This document shows, piece by piece, positions 1-13,000 of a DNA stretch of 64,000 nucleotides. The notes below the pieces were generated by a model. The model saw only the letters and a program-made list of their open reading frames with translations. It made no database searches and was not told the origin of the DNA. Each line of letters begins with the position of its first letter. The stretch's first letter is position 1. A program made the position numbers and the translations under genes. Origin of the DNA: Antedon mediterranea (lineage: Eukaryota > Echinodermata > Crinoidea > Comatulida > Antedonidae); the NCBI RefSeq assembly GCF_964355755.1, contig NC_092670.1:19839201-19903200 (forward strand), read 5' to 3'.

Positions 1-400
1 TGAGCGTCGACACCTGCTTCTTAGTTGCGGGTTTCCCCAAAAGATATTACAGCAGAAATTTGATATATGAACAAAATCCATCAGTTATGGATAATCAACT
101 GTTAATTTACTCAGAGAAAAGGGAATTTGATTATGAAATTAAATATGTATTGTTTAATGAATATATCTATTCGCTTCATTTAATGCTGATGTAATAATTC
201 GTCGTTAATTTGCGGGGTAAAATTCTGGTGCTGCTGAACAAGATGAATTATTCAGGGCTTAATATTTATCTTTTATGATTTTAATGTTTTCTGCCGCGTG
301 ACTCTAATCTTTGGGGACTTTCCAGAGTTCTTGTTTTTTGATACAGTTTCCAAGGTTCTCAATGTTTATTTTTTTACGTATTTAATTTTGCGAAAATTTT
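1..400. other. Non-coding left edge
   Basis: AT-rich sequence with no credible exon, RNA gene or clear repeat. It precedes the minisatellite and has a short degenerate approach to it from about position 330. Confidence 0.5.
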
Positions 401-1495
401 TATTTTCCAAAGGTTTCATCTTTGATGTTTCCAAAAGTTCTCAAAGTTGACTGTTCCAAAGTTCTTATCTTTAATGTTTCCAAAAGTTCTCATTGTTGAC
501 TGTTGCAAAGTTCTCATCTTTGATTGATTGATTGAATTTATTTGATGCTCAACATTAAAATAACAAACAGACAAAGGACAAAATAACGAGCATCAGGAAC
601 ACCCATTAGGCCGGAAAAACCAGTCCATTTCCAATGGGGTCCAAATTGCACATAACAAACAATAAAAAAAAACAACATTATAAAAAAAATATATATATAT
701 ATATACATTAAAAATAAAGCCCAGTAAAACAGAAAAATTAAAAGAGAAAGCAAAAAGGTAATGAGTAAGATTGCACGTTATCAAGACCATAATAGTTATC
801 AAAATTATTATAAATATTTTATCTTTGATGTTTCCAAAAGTTCTCATCGTTGACTGTTCCAAAGTTCTCATCTTTGATGTTTCCAAAAGTTTTCATCGTT
901 GACTGTTCCAAAGTTCTCGTCTTTGATGCTTCCAAAAGTTCTCATCGTTGATTGTTTCAAAGTTCTCGTCTTTGATGTTTCCAAAAATTGTTTCAAAGTT
1001 CTCGTCTTTGATGTTTCCAAATATTGTTTCAAAGTTCTCGTCTTTGATGTTTCCAAAAGTTCTCATGGTTAATTGTTTCAAAGTTCTCGTCTTTGAAGTT
1101 TCCAAAAGTTCTTATCGTTGACTGTTCCAAAGTTCTCGTTTTTGATGTTTCCAAAAGTTCTCATCGTTGATTGTTTCAAAGTTCTCGTCTTTGATGTTTC
1201 CAAAAGTAGTCGTTGATTGTTCCAAAGTTCTCATCTTTGATGTTTCCAAAAGTTCTCATCGTTGATTGTTTCAAAGTTTTCGTCTTTGATGTTTCCAAAA
1301 GTTCTCGTCGTTGACTGTTTCCAAGTTCTCATCTTTGATCTTTCCAAACGTTCTCATCGTTGACTGTTCCAAAGTTCTCGTCTCTTTGATGTTTCCAAAA
1401 GATCTCATCGTTGACTGTTCTAAAGTTCTGGTCTTTGATGTTTCCAAAAGTTCTTATCGTTGACTGTTTCAAAGTTCTCGTCTTTGAAGTTTTTT
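400..1495. repeat. Minisatellite, ~48-bp unit made of two ~24-bp halves
   Basis: Variants of a TTTCCAAAAGTTCTCATCG half and a GTTCCAAAGTTCTCGTCTT half alternate, giving a unit of about 48 bp (16 codons). Open frames that read METSKTRTLKQ-like peptides on the minus strand are a by-product of the multiple-of-three period and are not a gene. Copies are diverged, and the array decays into T-rich sequence after 1490. It is interrupted at about 525-825 by unrelated AT-rich DNA. Confidence 0.85.
525..825. mobile_element. Unclassified insertion inside the minisatellite
   Basis: About 300 bp of unrelated sequence splits the array. It has a GATT microsatellite edge (GATTGATTGATTG), a unique middle with a short GGCC-containing segment, and an A-rich stretch ending in (AT)n near 690-705. 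Repeat units resume at about 821. This looks like a retroposon, but no terminal repeats or tRNA-like head were found. Confidence 0.4.
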
Positions 1496-2590
1496 AATTT
1501 TTCTGTGATCTTTCCTAAAGTTCTTTTTTTTTGTTTTAAAACTTCCCATCCTTGATGTTTCTAAAGTTCCCCTCTTTAATGGTTCCAAATTTGCATTGTG
1601 ATATCACCATCTTTAAGTTTTACACAATTTTTGTTTTTGAAATTTATAAAGTTATTTTCGTGTTTTCAAAATTCTTTCATATTGTTTTCAAATTCTGATT
1701 TTTTGGTTTCCAAATTCATCTTTGATGTTCCTTACATTCGCCATTCCTATGTTTGCTGGCGTGATTGTTGATCTTAAATATTTTGAGGTTTACAACGTGA
1801 ACATGAACTTCAATTTGAAAATATGTTTTTAAAGTTATTAATTGTCTGATAAACTTCCTGACGATTGGCAGTTAAACCACGAACCTCTAATTTATAGGTC
1901 CATGGTTAAACTATGACCCGGATTTAAGCTAGGCCCTGGGTAACGAATCTGCTAAGAAATTTCGTAAATTACTCAATTGACGTCGAAAGGAGTTTCTTCA
2001 CCACATTTTTGCCAAATAAGCAATTCCAATCAGTGTGGGTGGGACACCACAATAGTAATTAATGAAATTATGTAAGTTATACATTAAAAACGAAATGTAT
2101 TAAATAATATCCTACGCCAACAAAAAAAAGGCTGACCATATTCCGTCAGTAGTGAGAAGGCGAACATCTACATTCTTGATTAATATTTATGTTTATGCAA
2201 AGTCGTGTTGCTTGAAAAAAAAGATATACCGGATATATAAAAAAAATCAGATACCCTATAGCCTTGAACGTGTTGAAAGATGACAACACGTTGTTGATAA
2301 ATGGAAAGCAAACACGACGTTGAGTCGTTATCAATAATCTCTCACTTTAATTTTACGTAAAAGATTGCAAGTCTGGGTAACGCTCGTCAGCATTAACTAC
2401 ACCGTAATTATATCTTTATTATTTAATTACATAATGCCGTCAGCAACACCTAAGTGGTATGCAAGAGCGCGTTTGTCTTGCGCGACAAACCCCACTAAAG
2501 TAATAATTAAGCATGTGATATTATTGTCTCGTGGAATGCATTAACCTGGTTATGATCAATATGTTATTAGACAGTTATATTATAGTGTTA
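1496..2590. other. Non-coding intergenic DNA
   Basis: AT-rich DNA with no exon, RNA gene or obvious repeat that I can support. The only long minus-strand frame (2146-2334) has no recognisable domain or splice context. Confidence 0.4.
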
Positions 2591-2747
2591 CACTGTCTAC
2601 ACTATCAAACAAGTTTGACAAAAAAAGTGTGATGTGCCCGAATATGGTAGTGATATGCTCCAATATGGTAGTGATGGCATCATCATGTCGATATATAGGC
2701 ACATCACATTCTTTTGTCACAAAGTTTGAAAATGTAGACAGGGCTTT
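2591..2747. mobile_element. MITE family 1, copy a
   Basis: The terminal repeat CTGTCTACACTATCAAAC is at the left and TTTGAAAATGTAGACAGGG at the right. The interior carries the family hallmark: repeated 'atatggtagtgat' and a GTGATGTGCCC / GGCACATCACA inverted pair. No coding capacity. Confidence 0.85.
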
Positions 2748-2899
2748 ACATTGCTACACAGTCTAAGTCAATTTAGATGCACATGCTTGAATTCTTCATA
2801 TCTGAAGTTTTGTATGCTAAAAGGAACCTTTATACTTGAAAGTATGTTGTTGCACAGAGAACAGTGAAACACATTAAAACCAGTATGTAGGTGTACAGT

Positions 2900-3520
2900 A
2901 CAACCCAATTAACACCTTGTGACCCAACAAAGTGTTAGGAGGGGTGTCCCAGAATAGAGGTTGCCTGTAGTGTATATTTCCCCTTGTTTGTTTCATGGGG
3001 AAAGTGTCCTCTTAATATGCTAATTAACAAAGATAGTGTAGTAGAAGTGTTTGATGATAGAGATTTTAAAGGAGGCAGAAAAGAGGCACTGACTGAAGCC
3101 CACTCCTTTCTTGTTGGCCCTATGCACCCTTTTCTGAAACCCTGTATCTATTTCCTAATATCTGACACCAGGCTTGTTTTATGAATAATGATTTTTCAAC
3201 AATGTATTAATAGATGTATTAGTAGTTAATCACACTCTTCTAATGAAAATTAGATACAACAAATATAGTATTGTTTAAAACTTTAATTGCAATAAATAAA
3301 ACATGGAGTAATTAAATGTGGAGAACGTGCATGGTATACATTATAAACACAATCAACAAATTGTCTCGTTTTCTTCCGGACTCTGTCATTGAAGACATAT
3401 GGAAATATTAACATCACTTCTAAATTCACAAAGAATAAACAGATTCAATAATAAAACTGAACAAATATCTTTTTGGAAAAACAGTAATAAATGTTAAAGT
3501 TTTATTTAAAAGAGAAAATG
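2900..3520. other. 3' flank of MEIOB with a degenerate repeat
   Basis: Around 2905-3020, short phrases such as 'aggggtgtccc' and 'gtcctcttaat' recur at 33700-33840 and 51390-51450. They are remnants of a dispersed element, probably pogo/Tigger-like. No exon is visible. Confidence 0.4.
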
Positions 3521-3521
3521 A

Positions 3522-3744
3522 AATGATATAATTATAAAGATAATTTAGAAGCCTCAATGGGGACCTTGTACATACAATATCAATATACTATATAATAATA
3601 AAAAAATATAAATAGCAAAAAGGTTTGCAATACAACATCCATTTATTAAAAACAAATGACTATATGATCTATTTTTCTCCTGGTGGAATTGGTAACCTGG
3701 AGTCCCCATTGACACTTCTAAAGTATCTTTTTAATTATATCATT
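3522..3744. mobile_element. MITE-like inverted-repeat element (family 8)
   Basis: A left arm starting AATGATATAATTATAAAGAT and running to CAATGGGGAC is mirrored at 3700-3744 by GTCCCCATTG...AATTATATCATT. The arms are about 45 bp, imperfect, around an AT-rich centre. It lies downstream of the MEIOB stop. No second copy seen in the window. Confidence 0.7.
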
Positions 3745-4021
3745 AAGTGGATTTGTAATTCAATATTGAATGGGTCTCGTTAATGGAGATACCGAATTGT
3801 GTTTATCTACTAAGGGTGGCAGGTTATACTTACGAGAAAACTATTATTACATATTTTTTTGTCCATCATTGTTTGACATCATGGTTCTAACATTCATTTC
3901 ATGCATGGTCAAAACTCTCCATCCAAATAAAACCATCAAATATTTTTTAGCTCTTATCAATTGAATAAAAGACCATTCTCATTACCCTATCAGTACCGGT
4001 TCTCCAGAGTTCATTCAAAGA

Positions 4022-7000
4022 TCATTGCAAGCAGTTTGCAGCTTCCTTTTCATCAGCGATACTGCATGATAAAACTCGAATGGTGACCTCTTGACCTGAG
4101 TCACGCATCACTGGGCTTATCTGAAATAAGTCAACCAATATAATCAATAAAATTATTCAATAACTTTGGTCATCAATATAGCAATCAATCAATTAGCATA
4201 TTTATCAATTATATAAAAATGTCTTGTTATTAGGCTTGGGTAGTGGCACTATTCTGAGAATGAGAATCTTGGTGCTAAGGGCAAAGCCAGGATTTGAATT
4301 AGTAAGCCACTTGATTGGTCCCACCCTCAGAGTAGCTTGGTTACCACTAGGAAAAACACGAGGACATTCATGCAATGCATAATTTCACCAACCACAAGTT
4401 CAGATGATCCCTCAGTTGTTAATTGGTCAAATTACTTGCACGCATACGTCCTTGCGTTGTGTCCTTGTTTAGCCGCAACCAAGCTTAAAGAAGCAACTAC
4501 TAAGCCATTTATTAAATTTAGTACACCTCCAGTGCAAAATAATAAAAAATTAATACATTTTTAAAACTAAATCTAAATGCAATGAAATTAACACTCTTCA
4601 TATAGAGGGTTTATAACGCTTGGCTATAAAAGTAAATTATAGCTATCGTGCTCCATAAATTAATAATTTACACCATAAATACAAATCTTCATCAATATTA
4701 CAATAGAGAAATTTAAGATTGATCTTGGCTTTAGAAAGTAGAAAGTTATCACCTTATAAAAGTGTAAAAACTTGAACAAATGCAATTCATGTAATTTTAT
4801 CGACACACAATTTTACATATGGGAATAACCAAGAAAACATAAAATCATCAAATATGTAATAATAAACATCAAGTGAATAAAAACACACTATAGTCCATTA
4901 GTGGTGAGTGGGATCAGTATAACCTTATAACCTAAGATATCAATGTTTTAAATGGATTTTTGGCAGGATTTGCCTTGACCAGACCAAGTCCCAATCTTAT
5001 CTGATCTTTTCTACCGGCTCTACAAACCTTGACATAAAACTTGCACATTTCTAATAAATATTTCCATTTCTTCTCGGTTTTCTGTCGGTCATTCATCATA
5101 GTAAAGTCAGTCGCCTGATGAAAAAAATATAGTAGAGTGGATTAACTGCCCTAATGTGGTAGAAAGACCACTCAGTTCAACTGTCACAATTGCACAATTC
5201 TACCACAGTAATACTAGGTCTCATGGGTGATAAGAAAATGATGGAACTTCATACCATTCTATCTCTTGGTTCAATAATCACTATTGCAGCTCAAACTAAG
5301 CTATACTGGGATTGGGTGCAGGTGAACAACAGGCTTAACTGCTGTAACATCAATAGGGGCTCACAAATTGAACCAGAACACAAAGGTAACCCCTACTCAT
5401 CACAAAAGATGCTGTGGGTTCTTCAAATAAATGTGCACTATAAGTACACTGGACCCCCATTTTTAAGTTGTGATCCGAAGACTTCTATGAACATGTGTTG
5501 ATTCGATTAACTTCTTGCCAATTCAACTCATAACTATACAAATTCTGCTGTTTCAGTAGTAAATGGTAAAAAGCTTCCTACTTTCTAGGATTTTTATCAG
5601 ATAATCTACATTGTTTTGACAAATCTTGTAACATGACTATAAACTATGACCACAGTGCTGGTTTTGCCATTTCTCCCCTAACTGGTTTATAGTTTTTGGT
5701 GGAACATTTTAATGGCAACTTACTGTGCATTCCAACAGTCGCTCACATACACTGCCTCCCATCCGACAGTTAGTGACCGAACCAGTATGGTCTGAGATTG
5801 TAACGCTCATGTCAAATGTAGGAACTGGCAGTTCATTTGCGGTTTCCATGTTGCATTCACTATTGTTACAAAATCCAGTCTCAAGATTCACACGCCTTTT
5901 ACACGATGCGCTGTAACAAAGTGTAAGATAAGTATGTACTTGATCATGTGAACAAGAGAAACTCTAATTGTTTAGATAATTACAAAAGGTATTATAAAAT
6001 CAGTTTTGTAGAGACTATAGTTTCTTACAAAACAAAGTCTAGTATTCATAATTTGTGAATTAGGAATTTCAGTTTATTATTGAGTGGATTTAGCCTGTTC
6101 ACTGTTGCATGTATATGAGTTGACGTCAATTGCAATATTCATAATATTTCTCTCGTTAACATCGGAATAAAGATTGAAATGTGCAATTAATCTTACCGGT
6201 TACCTAATGAGCAAGATGGGTTTTTGGGAATTGTATGCCGCACAGTCAACTACATAATTATCACAGTTTAACACTAGATCATTTCTCCAATGAAACATTA
6301 TTATTATAAATCTTCTAGATTTTAACTAATTTAGTAGGTAGGATTACAAACATGTGGAACATTTTGCATTACTCAAAATTTGGGATGAGCTAAAAAAACA
6401 TAATTTAAATACAGTATATGTTTTTTAGTTTTTCATAGTTGGTTGACCATAATTCCCTTTACAAAAGTTTACTCTCTAATAGATGTCTGTGTAGGTGTTC
6501 AAAATGAGGGTTTTTATTCTGTATGAATAATAAATAGAATATGTATCAAAATGGAAAAAAATGATTTAAATGAAACCTTACCAGCGTTGAGACACAACAT
6601 TATTCAAAGGGCCATCAATGTTGAAGTTTGTGAACGCAGCAAACACAATACAATGTACAACAGTTTGTTGTCCAGGGTACATTTTCATTTCTTCACATTT
6701 AAGGATAAGATTTAAAGCTGTGTACACATCTTGAACAGAAGACACTAAGAAGACAAAAAACAAATTGTTTTCATCCTTAATCTTGGCTCCCAATAGGACG
6801 CAAGGCAAGGTCGTAGTCGCAACGCAAGCGAGTTGACCGATGACAAGCAACAGTTTGAATAATCCATTGCTTGTGATTGGTCAAATCACTTACGTTGCGC
6901 TTATGTCCTTGTGTTGCGTTATAGTGGGAACCAAGCTTTAAGCTCTGTCTACACTATCAAACTAGTTTGACAAAAACAATATGGTAGTGATAATTACATC

Positions 7001-10000
7001 ATCATGTCCATACACTGTATGGGCACATCACATTACACATAATATAGTCTTGATAGTGTAGACAGGGCTTTATACAAAAAACTTCATCAATGATTTAAAT
7101 TCCAGTTTGCAAAATAACCTATGGAAATACCTTTTCCATTTTTAATAAAGTAGTAGATGATGAAGTCTATTCGATAAAATAAAAGTACTGGTTTGATTAA
7201 TGAAGGCTCAGTTTTTCACTTAAGTACATCTTATTTTGGTGAAATGTAGTCAGTGGTCACGTGGTAGATTCAGGATTTTGAAATAGATGGGACAAGGCCT
7301 AAAAAATGGTATAATGATTTCCTATCTTTTACATTATAAATTTATTTAAATGAGGGGTCCTGGGCCAGCTTTTTCCACCCCACCATCCCTTTGATCCGCT
7401 TATGGTAGTGGGTATCCATTTTACCAAATGTGATAAACTTGGAGTATGGCTTATTCTCCATTCAGTACAGTAGTTTCTGTTAATTCAAACTTTAAACAAT
7501 AATACATTTAACTGTGTTGATCCTGTAATGGAAGTATCAAATTAAACTCTTCACCATAACGCTCTACATCCCCAGAGAAAACAGACAGATGGTTTATTGT
7601 TTTCAATGTAAAATAAAAAATAACAATAAAAGAATCAATGACAATTAGAAACTATCAAATATTATCACAAAGTAATATTAGTATGTATCTATTACAAAGT
7701 GAAATTACATTATATATTAATTACAAAGTGACAATACATTATATATTTATTCCTAAGTGACATTACTTATTTATGATCATAACTGTCCTTGTAAATTTAA
7801 CACAATAATTTGAAAATTGATTTATATAATCATAAATAAATTTTATTGACAGTTTCCATTAGCTTTATATCATTCTAAATAATAATTTTAATTGTCCATT
7901 GAGAATGAAAAAAAAAAGATGTTTTTGGTGAAAATGAACAAATTTAATTTATTGTGGTTAAAGAAAGACTTATTTATACTTGACTAGGCTTATTATCTAC
8001 ATACTGTACATGTGGATGTAAGCACATGCTTTATATTTTTGTATTCTGTGCTTATACCCGTTTCACACACACACACACAACAATTTTTTTTAAATGTAAC
8101 AAAATAGATAAATATTGTAATAATCTACTACCCTGATACAATTGTGTGAAAGCATTTTCGTGATGGTGAAAAGTTGGTAATCTTAACAGGCCTTGTTAGA
8201 TTACATTTAAAACCTTGGTATCAGCGGATATGATTGTAACAACTGTTGAGGCCAATTTACACAGACGAGCAGTAACAGTAATAAAAATATAGAATCTATG
8301 TTCTAATTATGTACATTAACATACAATGTGGATGGGGGTTTTTTGATTAGGATACTAGATACATATTCTATGTGGAACAGGCTACCCGGTTTTCCGCTTA
8401 ACGTTACCATTCGTCTGTGTAAATTAGCCTTTACAGTGTTACACTTTTGTTGTACGTGTGAATCGGGGTATTAGTAAACTACATGGAATCTTATAATAAT
8501 AAAGCTCATACACCAGGGTGGGCCTTTATTATCTAGGGTGGTTGTATACTTCAGGATGGGCTTACATTCAAATCAATTAAGCATGGTCAGTTTCTATTCA
8601 ATCTATACTGTAATAGCATTTTAACAATTTTTTTAGTAGATCATGTCCTGCAAGATAATGTTAAGAAACACCATCAACAAAAAAGTATATAGTAAGTTGA
8701 TATTAGATGTTACCTGAAAATATGTTGTTTGTTTATTACTACTAGACGACCTTGTGTTATATAACACATCAGTAAAAGGTATAAAAATATATTATTTAAA
8801 TTTGATATTACCTTTTCATAGCCGAAGTTAATTTATTTATGATACTGAAATGAAAATCACTCAATGCTTAAGCTGTAAATGTACATGAGCATTAAGTAAA
8901 CGTGGTTTAGCAGAGCAATACCTTAATAAAGTAATTTTACTTTGGCGTGATATTTTATTGGGTGATTTACCGATGACGGTTATTTTCCGATAGTGTGAAA
9001 ATGCCCGGGACAATGTGTTAAAAAACATGTTGTAGTTATGTATGTGTATGTTTTTATCATTGATGTGTTGAAGGAGATGTATATTTATTATCCGATAGAT
9101 TTGTCATAAAGCACAGATTTGCTTGTCACGTTTATTGTCACTTACAAGATCTAGGTGTCGGTTTAGACACCGCATGTCTAATGTCAAGTTCGTGCTGTAT
9201 CTCTCTTAGGATGCTAGTGTGAAATTTGTAGATTACTTTTTGGAATAAATTCTCACTGAGACTCGTAACAATCCAATTATTGTTACATAGAGGAAGGTAT
9301 TAGAGGGAATGTTTGGGAGGAAGAAATGAATGTACTTGCTGCAGTAATTCAATATACTTGCTGCAGTATTGAATATATGTATAATTTGCACTACTTTATT
9401 TCAATTGCGGCATTAACTCAATATAACAAACTGTGTTGCAACAGGTAGGTATAAAAATTAAATAATAAAACTATTAAATAACAAACAATAACAACATTCA
9501 CAACTGAATGAATTGTGTGAGTCAAGTACAGTATTGTTCTAATTATGGTTGTTGTTATATTTATGTTTTTTCTCAATTAATGTGTTGCATTTTTTTGTTC
9601 TTTTTTGTTGTTGATTGTTCAGCGCTTAGAGGTGCCCTGCATTTTGGGCTATATTAAATTGAACTTCATTGTTAATAGGCCTATGGTTCCCTCATTGGCA
9701 GACAACTAAACATTTGGTTTATAAAGTTTAGTTGATAACCTAAATGAAACTTACAATCAAAGTCTTGATTGGGCAAGTTATCAGAGCCAAATAGAACATC
9801 ATCTGAACACCCCTTGCCATAACGGTACAGTGAGTGTGCCTCTGGACTATCTAGAAATTATAAAAAAAACATGTATTTGTTAATTTTTTATTTACTTTTC
9901 AACTAAACACACATAATCTAGCATAATTATGAAGATATTGACTTAAGCAAGTGAAACTTAGTATGTCTTAATTAGCCTAAAAATGATATACAGTACTATG

Positions 10001-13000
10001 CATTTTTCTAAACATTTTCTACTGCTATTCATTGGTTAATTTGTTGTTCTACTACTACACTACTTTCATTATGAATTTCACTTTGAAATACCGTATTTAT
10101 TCAAATAAAACCTGCCCTGGTAAGGTGTTGTTTATACAGTACAAACACTCTAGCTAAACCTTCATGAAATATTGATGGATTGCTGAGGATAATTTTAATA
10201 CATTTCATAACGTATCTAGACGTTAAATCCTGCCTTATTAGTGTAAAATCCACAAGATTATCCTGGTATAGATTATCAAAGAAATGACGGCTACGCTTCA
10301 GCACGTTTGAAAATAACCACACCGTTTGGCTTCGTTGATCATGATTTATTTAATAAAATTAAAATATTTCTTGATTGATCTTTCAATGAAGTAATTGCAT
10401 TTTGATGTGGCGTAGACTAAAAATGCAGATGTAAATACAATTTACTTTAATATCTTTTTAAAATCTAAAACTGTGTAAAAAAACAATTCTTGAACATATT
10501 ACATTTATTATTATATTATTATTATTACATATCATTGAATAAAAATGTCATTTTATATTATATTCTGTGATACAAATTCAATAGTATATAGATAACCTGC
10601 TATTGATTCTAGATGGAGATGTTTTACGTACTCAGACAAACTAATTTCTTCAATGAACAAACATATACGAGATTAAAAAAAAAAAATAATAAAATATAAT
10701 TGAAGATTACAGAAGAAGAATGAGAACATTTGATAAGGGAAAAAACGAAAGTTGTTAACCAAATTTTGGGCAGATGAAAATAGAAATAAAAAAAAACGGT
10801 ACATCTAAGTGAACACAGCACAGAAAATTTGTAGATAAAATATTCATAAAATTCTTTATTCATCAATTTTAAATTGCACAAAGAGATTCCCTATATTGTC
10901 ATAATGAACTATACTGCCCATTTACTGCTAAGACAAAACTAGGTCTGGTCTATGCATTTGCGTTCATCAAACGACAGCCGTAAACTGATCAGGTTCATCA
11001 ACAATTTTTATTGTATATTGTAGTTATAGGTTCAGAGAATTCAAGTGAGGAGATATGATGCAAAGACGGCTAAATCTTTATAATCACCAATATCTCAAGT
11101 TATTTGTGAGGTTTGCGATCCTCAACGATCTATAATAAAATGCTGAATATATTTTAAAGTTGTTTTATATTATTCTTGTTAGCTCTTAGTGTTTTCTTAC
11201 AGAAATTGTATACAATAACAAAAACGATGGATCGTTTTTATAAAACTATAATTGGGAATTGTCATCAGTTTTCAGGATGTATCGCTTGTAAATTGGGGGA
11301 AACTACATACAATTTTCAAAGCAAAGAATCAAGAGAAAATTATTCAACATTTTTTTTTTTGTGAATGGTGGAGACAAAAGATACCATTTTATGAATTATT
11401 ACTAAATCTGCAGTTTACATATAAATTATAAATCAAAGGTCTTGTGGGAATAAAGATGTAATTGTTTACGTGTCGATATAATGGATACAACATGGATTCG
11501 CTTCCAGAAAGTCTTAAATATTAATTAATTTTTACATTTATGCGTTTTGCAGATTTTTTTATAGTTCAATGAAAAATAGGTAGAGCGGAAGGGGATGCAA
11601 TTAGAAATTGTTAATGAAATTTTGTTGCCAAAAATTATATTATACCATGTGTTCCCTTGATTAAAAAGCTGATTTGTTGAAGAGGTACACGCAGACTCAT
11701 GAATAGGTAATGATAAGCGACCTATGCTCAGTCAAGCATGAGCTACAGTCCTGTAAGCTACAGCAGTTCAATCAAAGCAGTCAACCAAAACTCATTTGGC
11801 CATATTCGAGATGCTAAAACAATATTTTTAGCAGCCAAAGATTATAAAATTGTTTATGCAATCTATCATATACTGTAGCAAGGACGACTAAGGCTAGCAA
11901 GGACGACTAAGGCTAACTATGACAACTAATCTATGAGAAAAAACTCTATTAAATTTAATATGACACCCGTGATCAGATTAGGACTCCAAAAGTCCATGGG
12001 TGGCAAAATTATTTTCACATATACCGTATATCCTCGGGTATAATCCCACTTCTGGTCTAATCACACCGTACTTGATGTATGATTTCACAAACAGGCATAT
12101 CCCCAGGTATAGTCCCAGTATTGACTTTTGTCTGGATGTAGGCCTCTTTATAACCAGTTCCGATGAGATTTTACAAGAAATGCTCATCAATCATTTTTTT
12201 TCCTAAACCAGGGTTTCTCAGGGTATAGTCCTAATTTCTAAAGTCGGCATAATTTCATGTTCTAGGGGGATGGGATTATATGTTGCAAATTGATACCTTC
12301 ACTTATTGGTGGTTTCTTGTCACATTGTATTATTAGGTGATCATTTAGAATAAAATGATCACCTATTGTTATTGTATGAAATCTTTATTATTTTTTTTCT
12401 TTCTGTAAACTTTTTGTGTAACAAATATCTCAAAAAGTTGAATAACAATGATCACAAAAATTTCACAATGTCTTTCAAATACTTTAACTTAGCCATAATA
12501 AGCTTTTCAGCGTGATCACTGACCCGTGACGTCACGTATACGCCATTTTGTGAAATCACATTATCAATCATATATCCTTAATTCATTATCACATATTTAT
12601 GAAATTCACTACACGTAAACTTTAGGTCAAGGGTAAAAATATTAGCAAATAAAAACGCGCGCGCACGTAGGGTCATGCGCATGAAATCGCGCATTAAAAA
12701 TTTAAAAAGCTCAAAATTACGTTTTAATCAATTTAGAGCATGAATTAGGCCATTTGCGTGTTTCAAAAAATTACTGCGCAAAAAAATTATTTTGCGCGCG
12801 CGATACTTACAAAGTGTAAAAATTGCAATTTTTTATACAAATCGCATTCTACTAACCATCCTTAGTACATTCACCAAATTTGAGTCAGTTCCGACTTAAA
12901 ATAACGGTATACGAGCAGGTTAAAAATATCAAAATGCGCAAATTAATTGCATCAAAGTGATGAAAATGGTGAAAAATAAGGCCTTTTTAAAATGAATATA

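Noticed and set aside
593-1105. Open frames in the minisatellite (METSKTRTLKQ repeats)
   Set aside because: Explained by a 48-bp period; diverged copies carry stops and there is no splice or start context.
2984-3184. 66-codon frame near the left edge
   Set aside because: Overlaps a degenerate dispersed repeat also seen at 33.7 and 51.4 kb; no family match.
10101-10322. Minus-strand 73-codon frame in MEIOB intron
   Set aside because: Protein-like at first sight, but it has no family match, is flanked by a repeat-like 'ccgtatttattcaaataaa' end, and MEIOB is complete without it.
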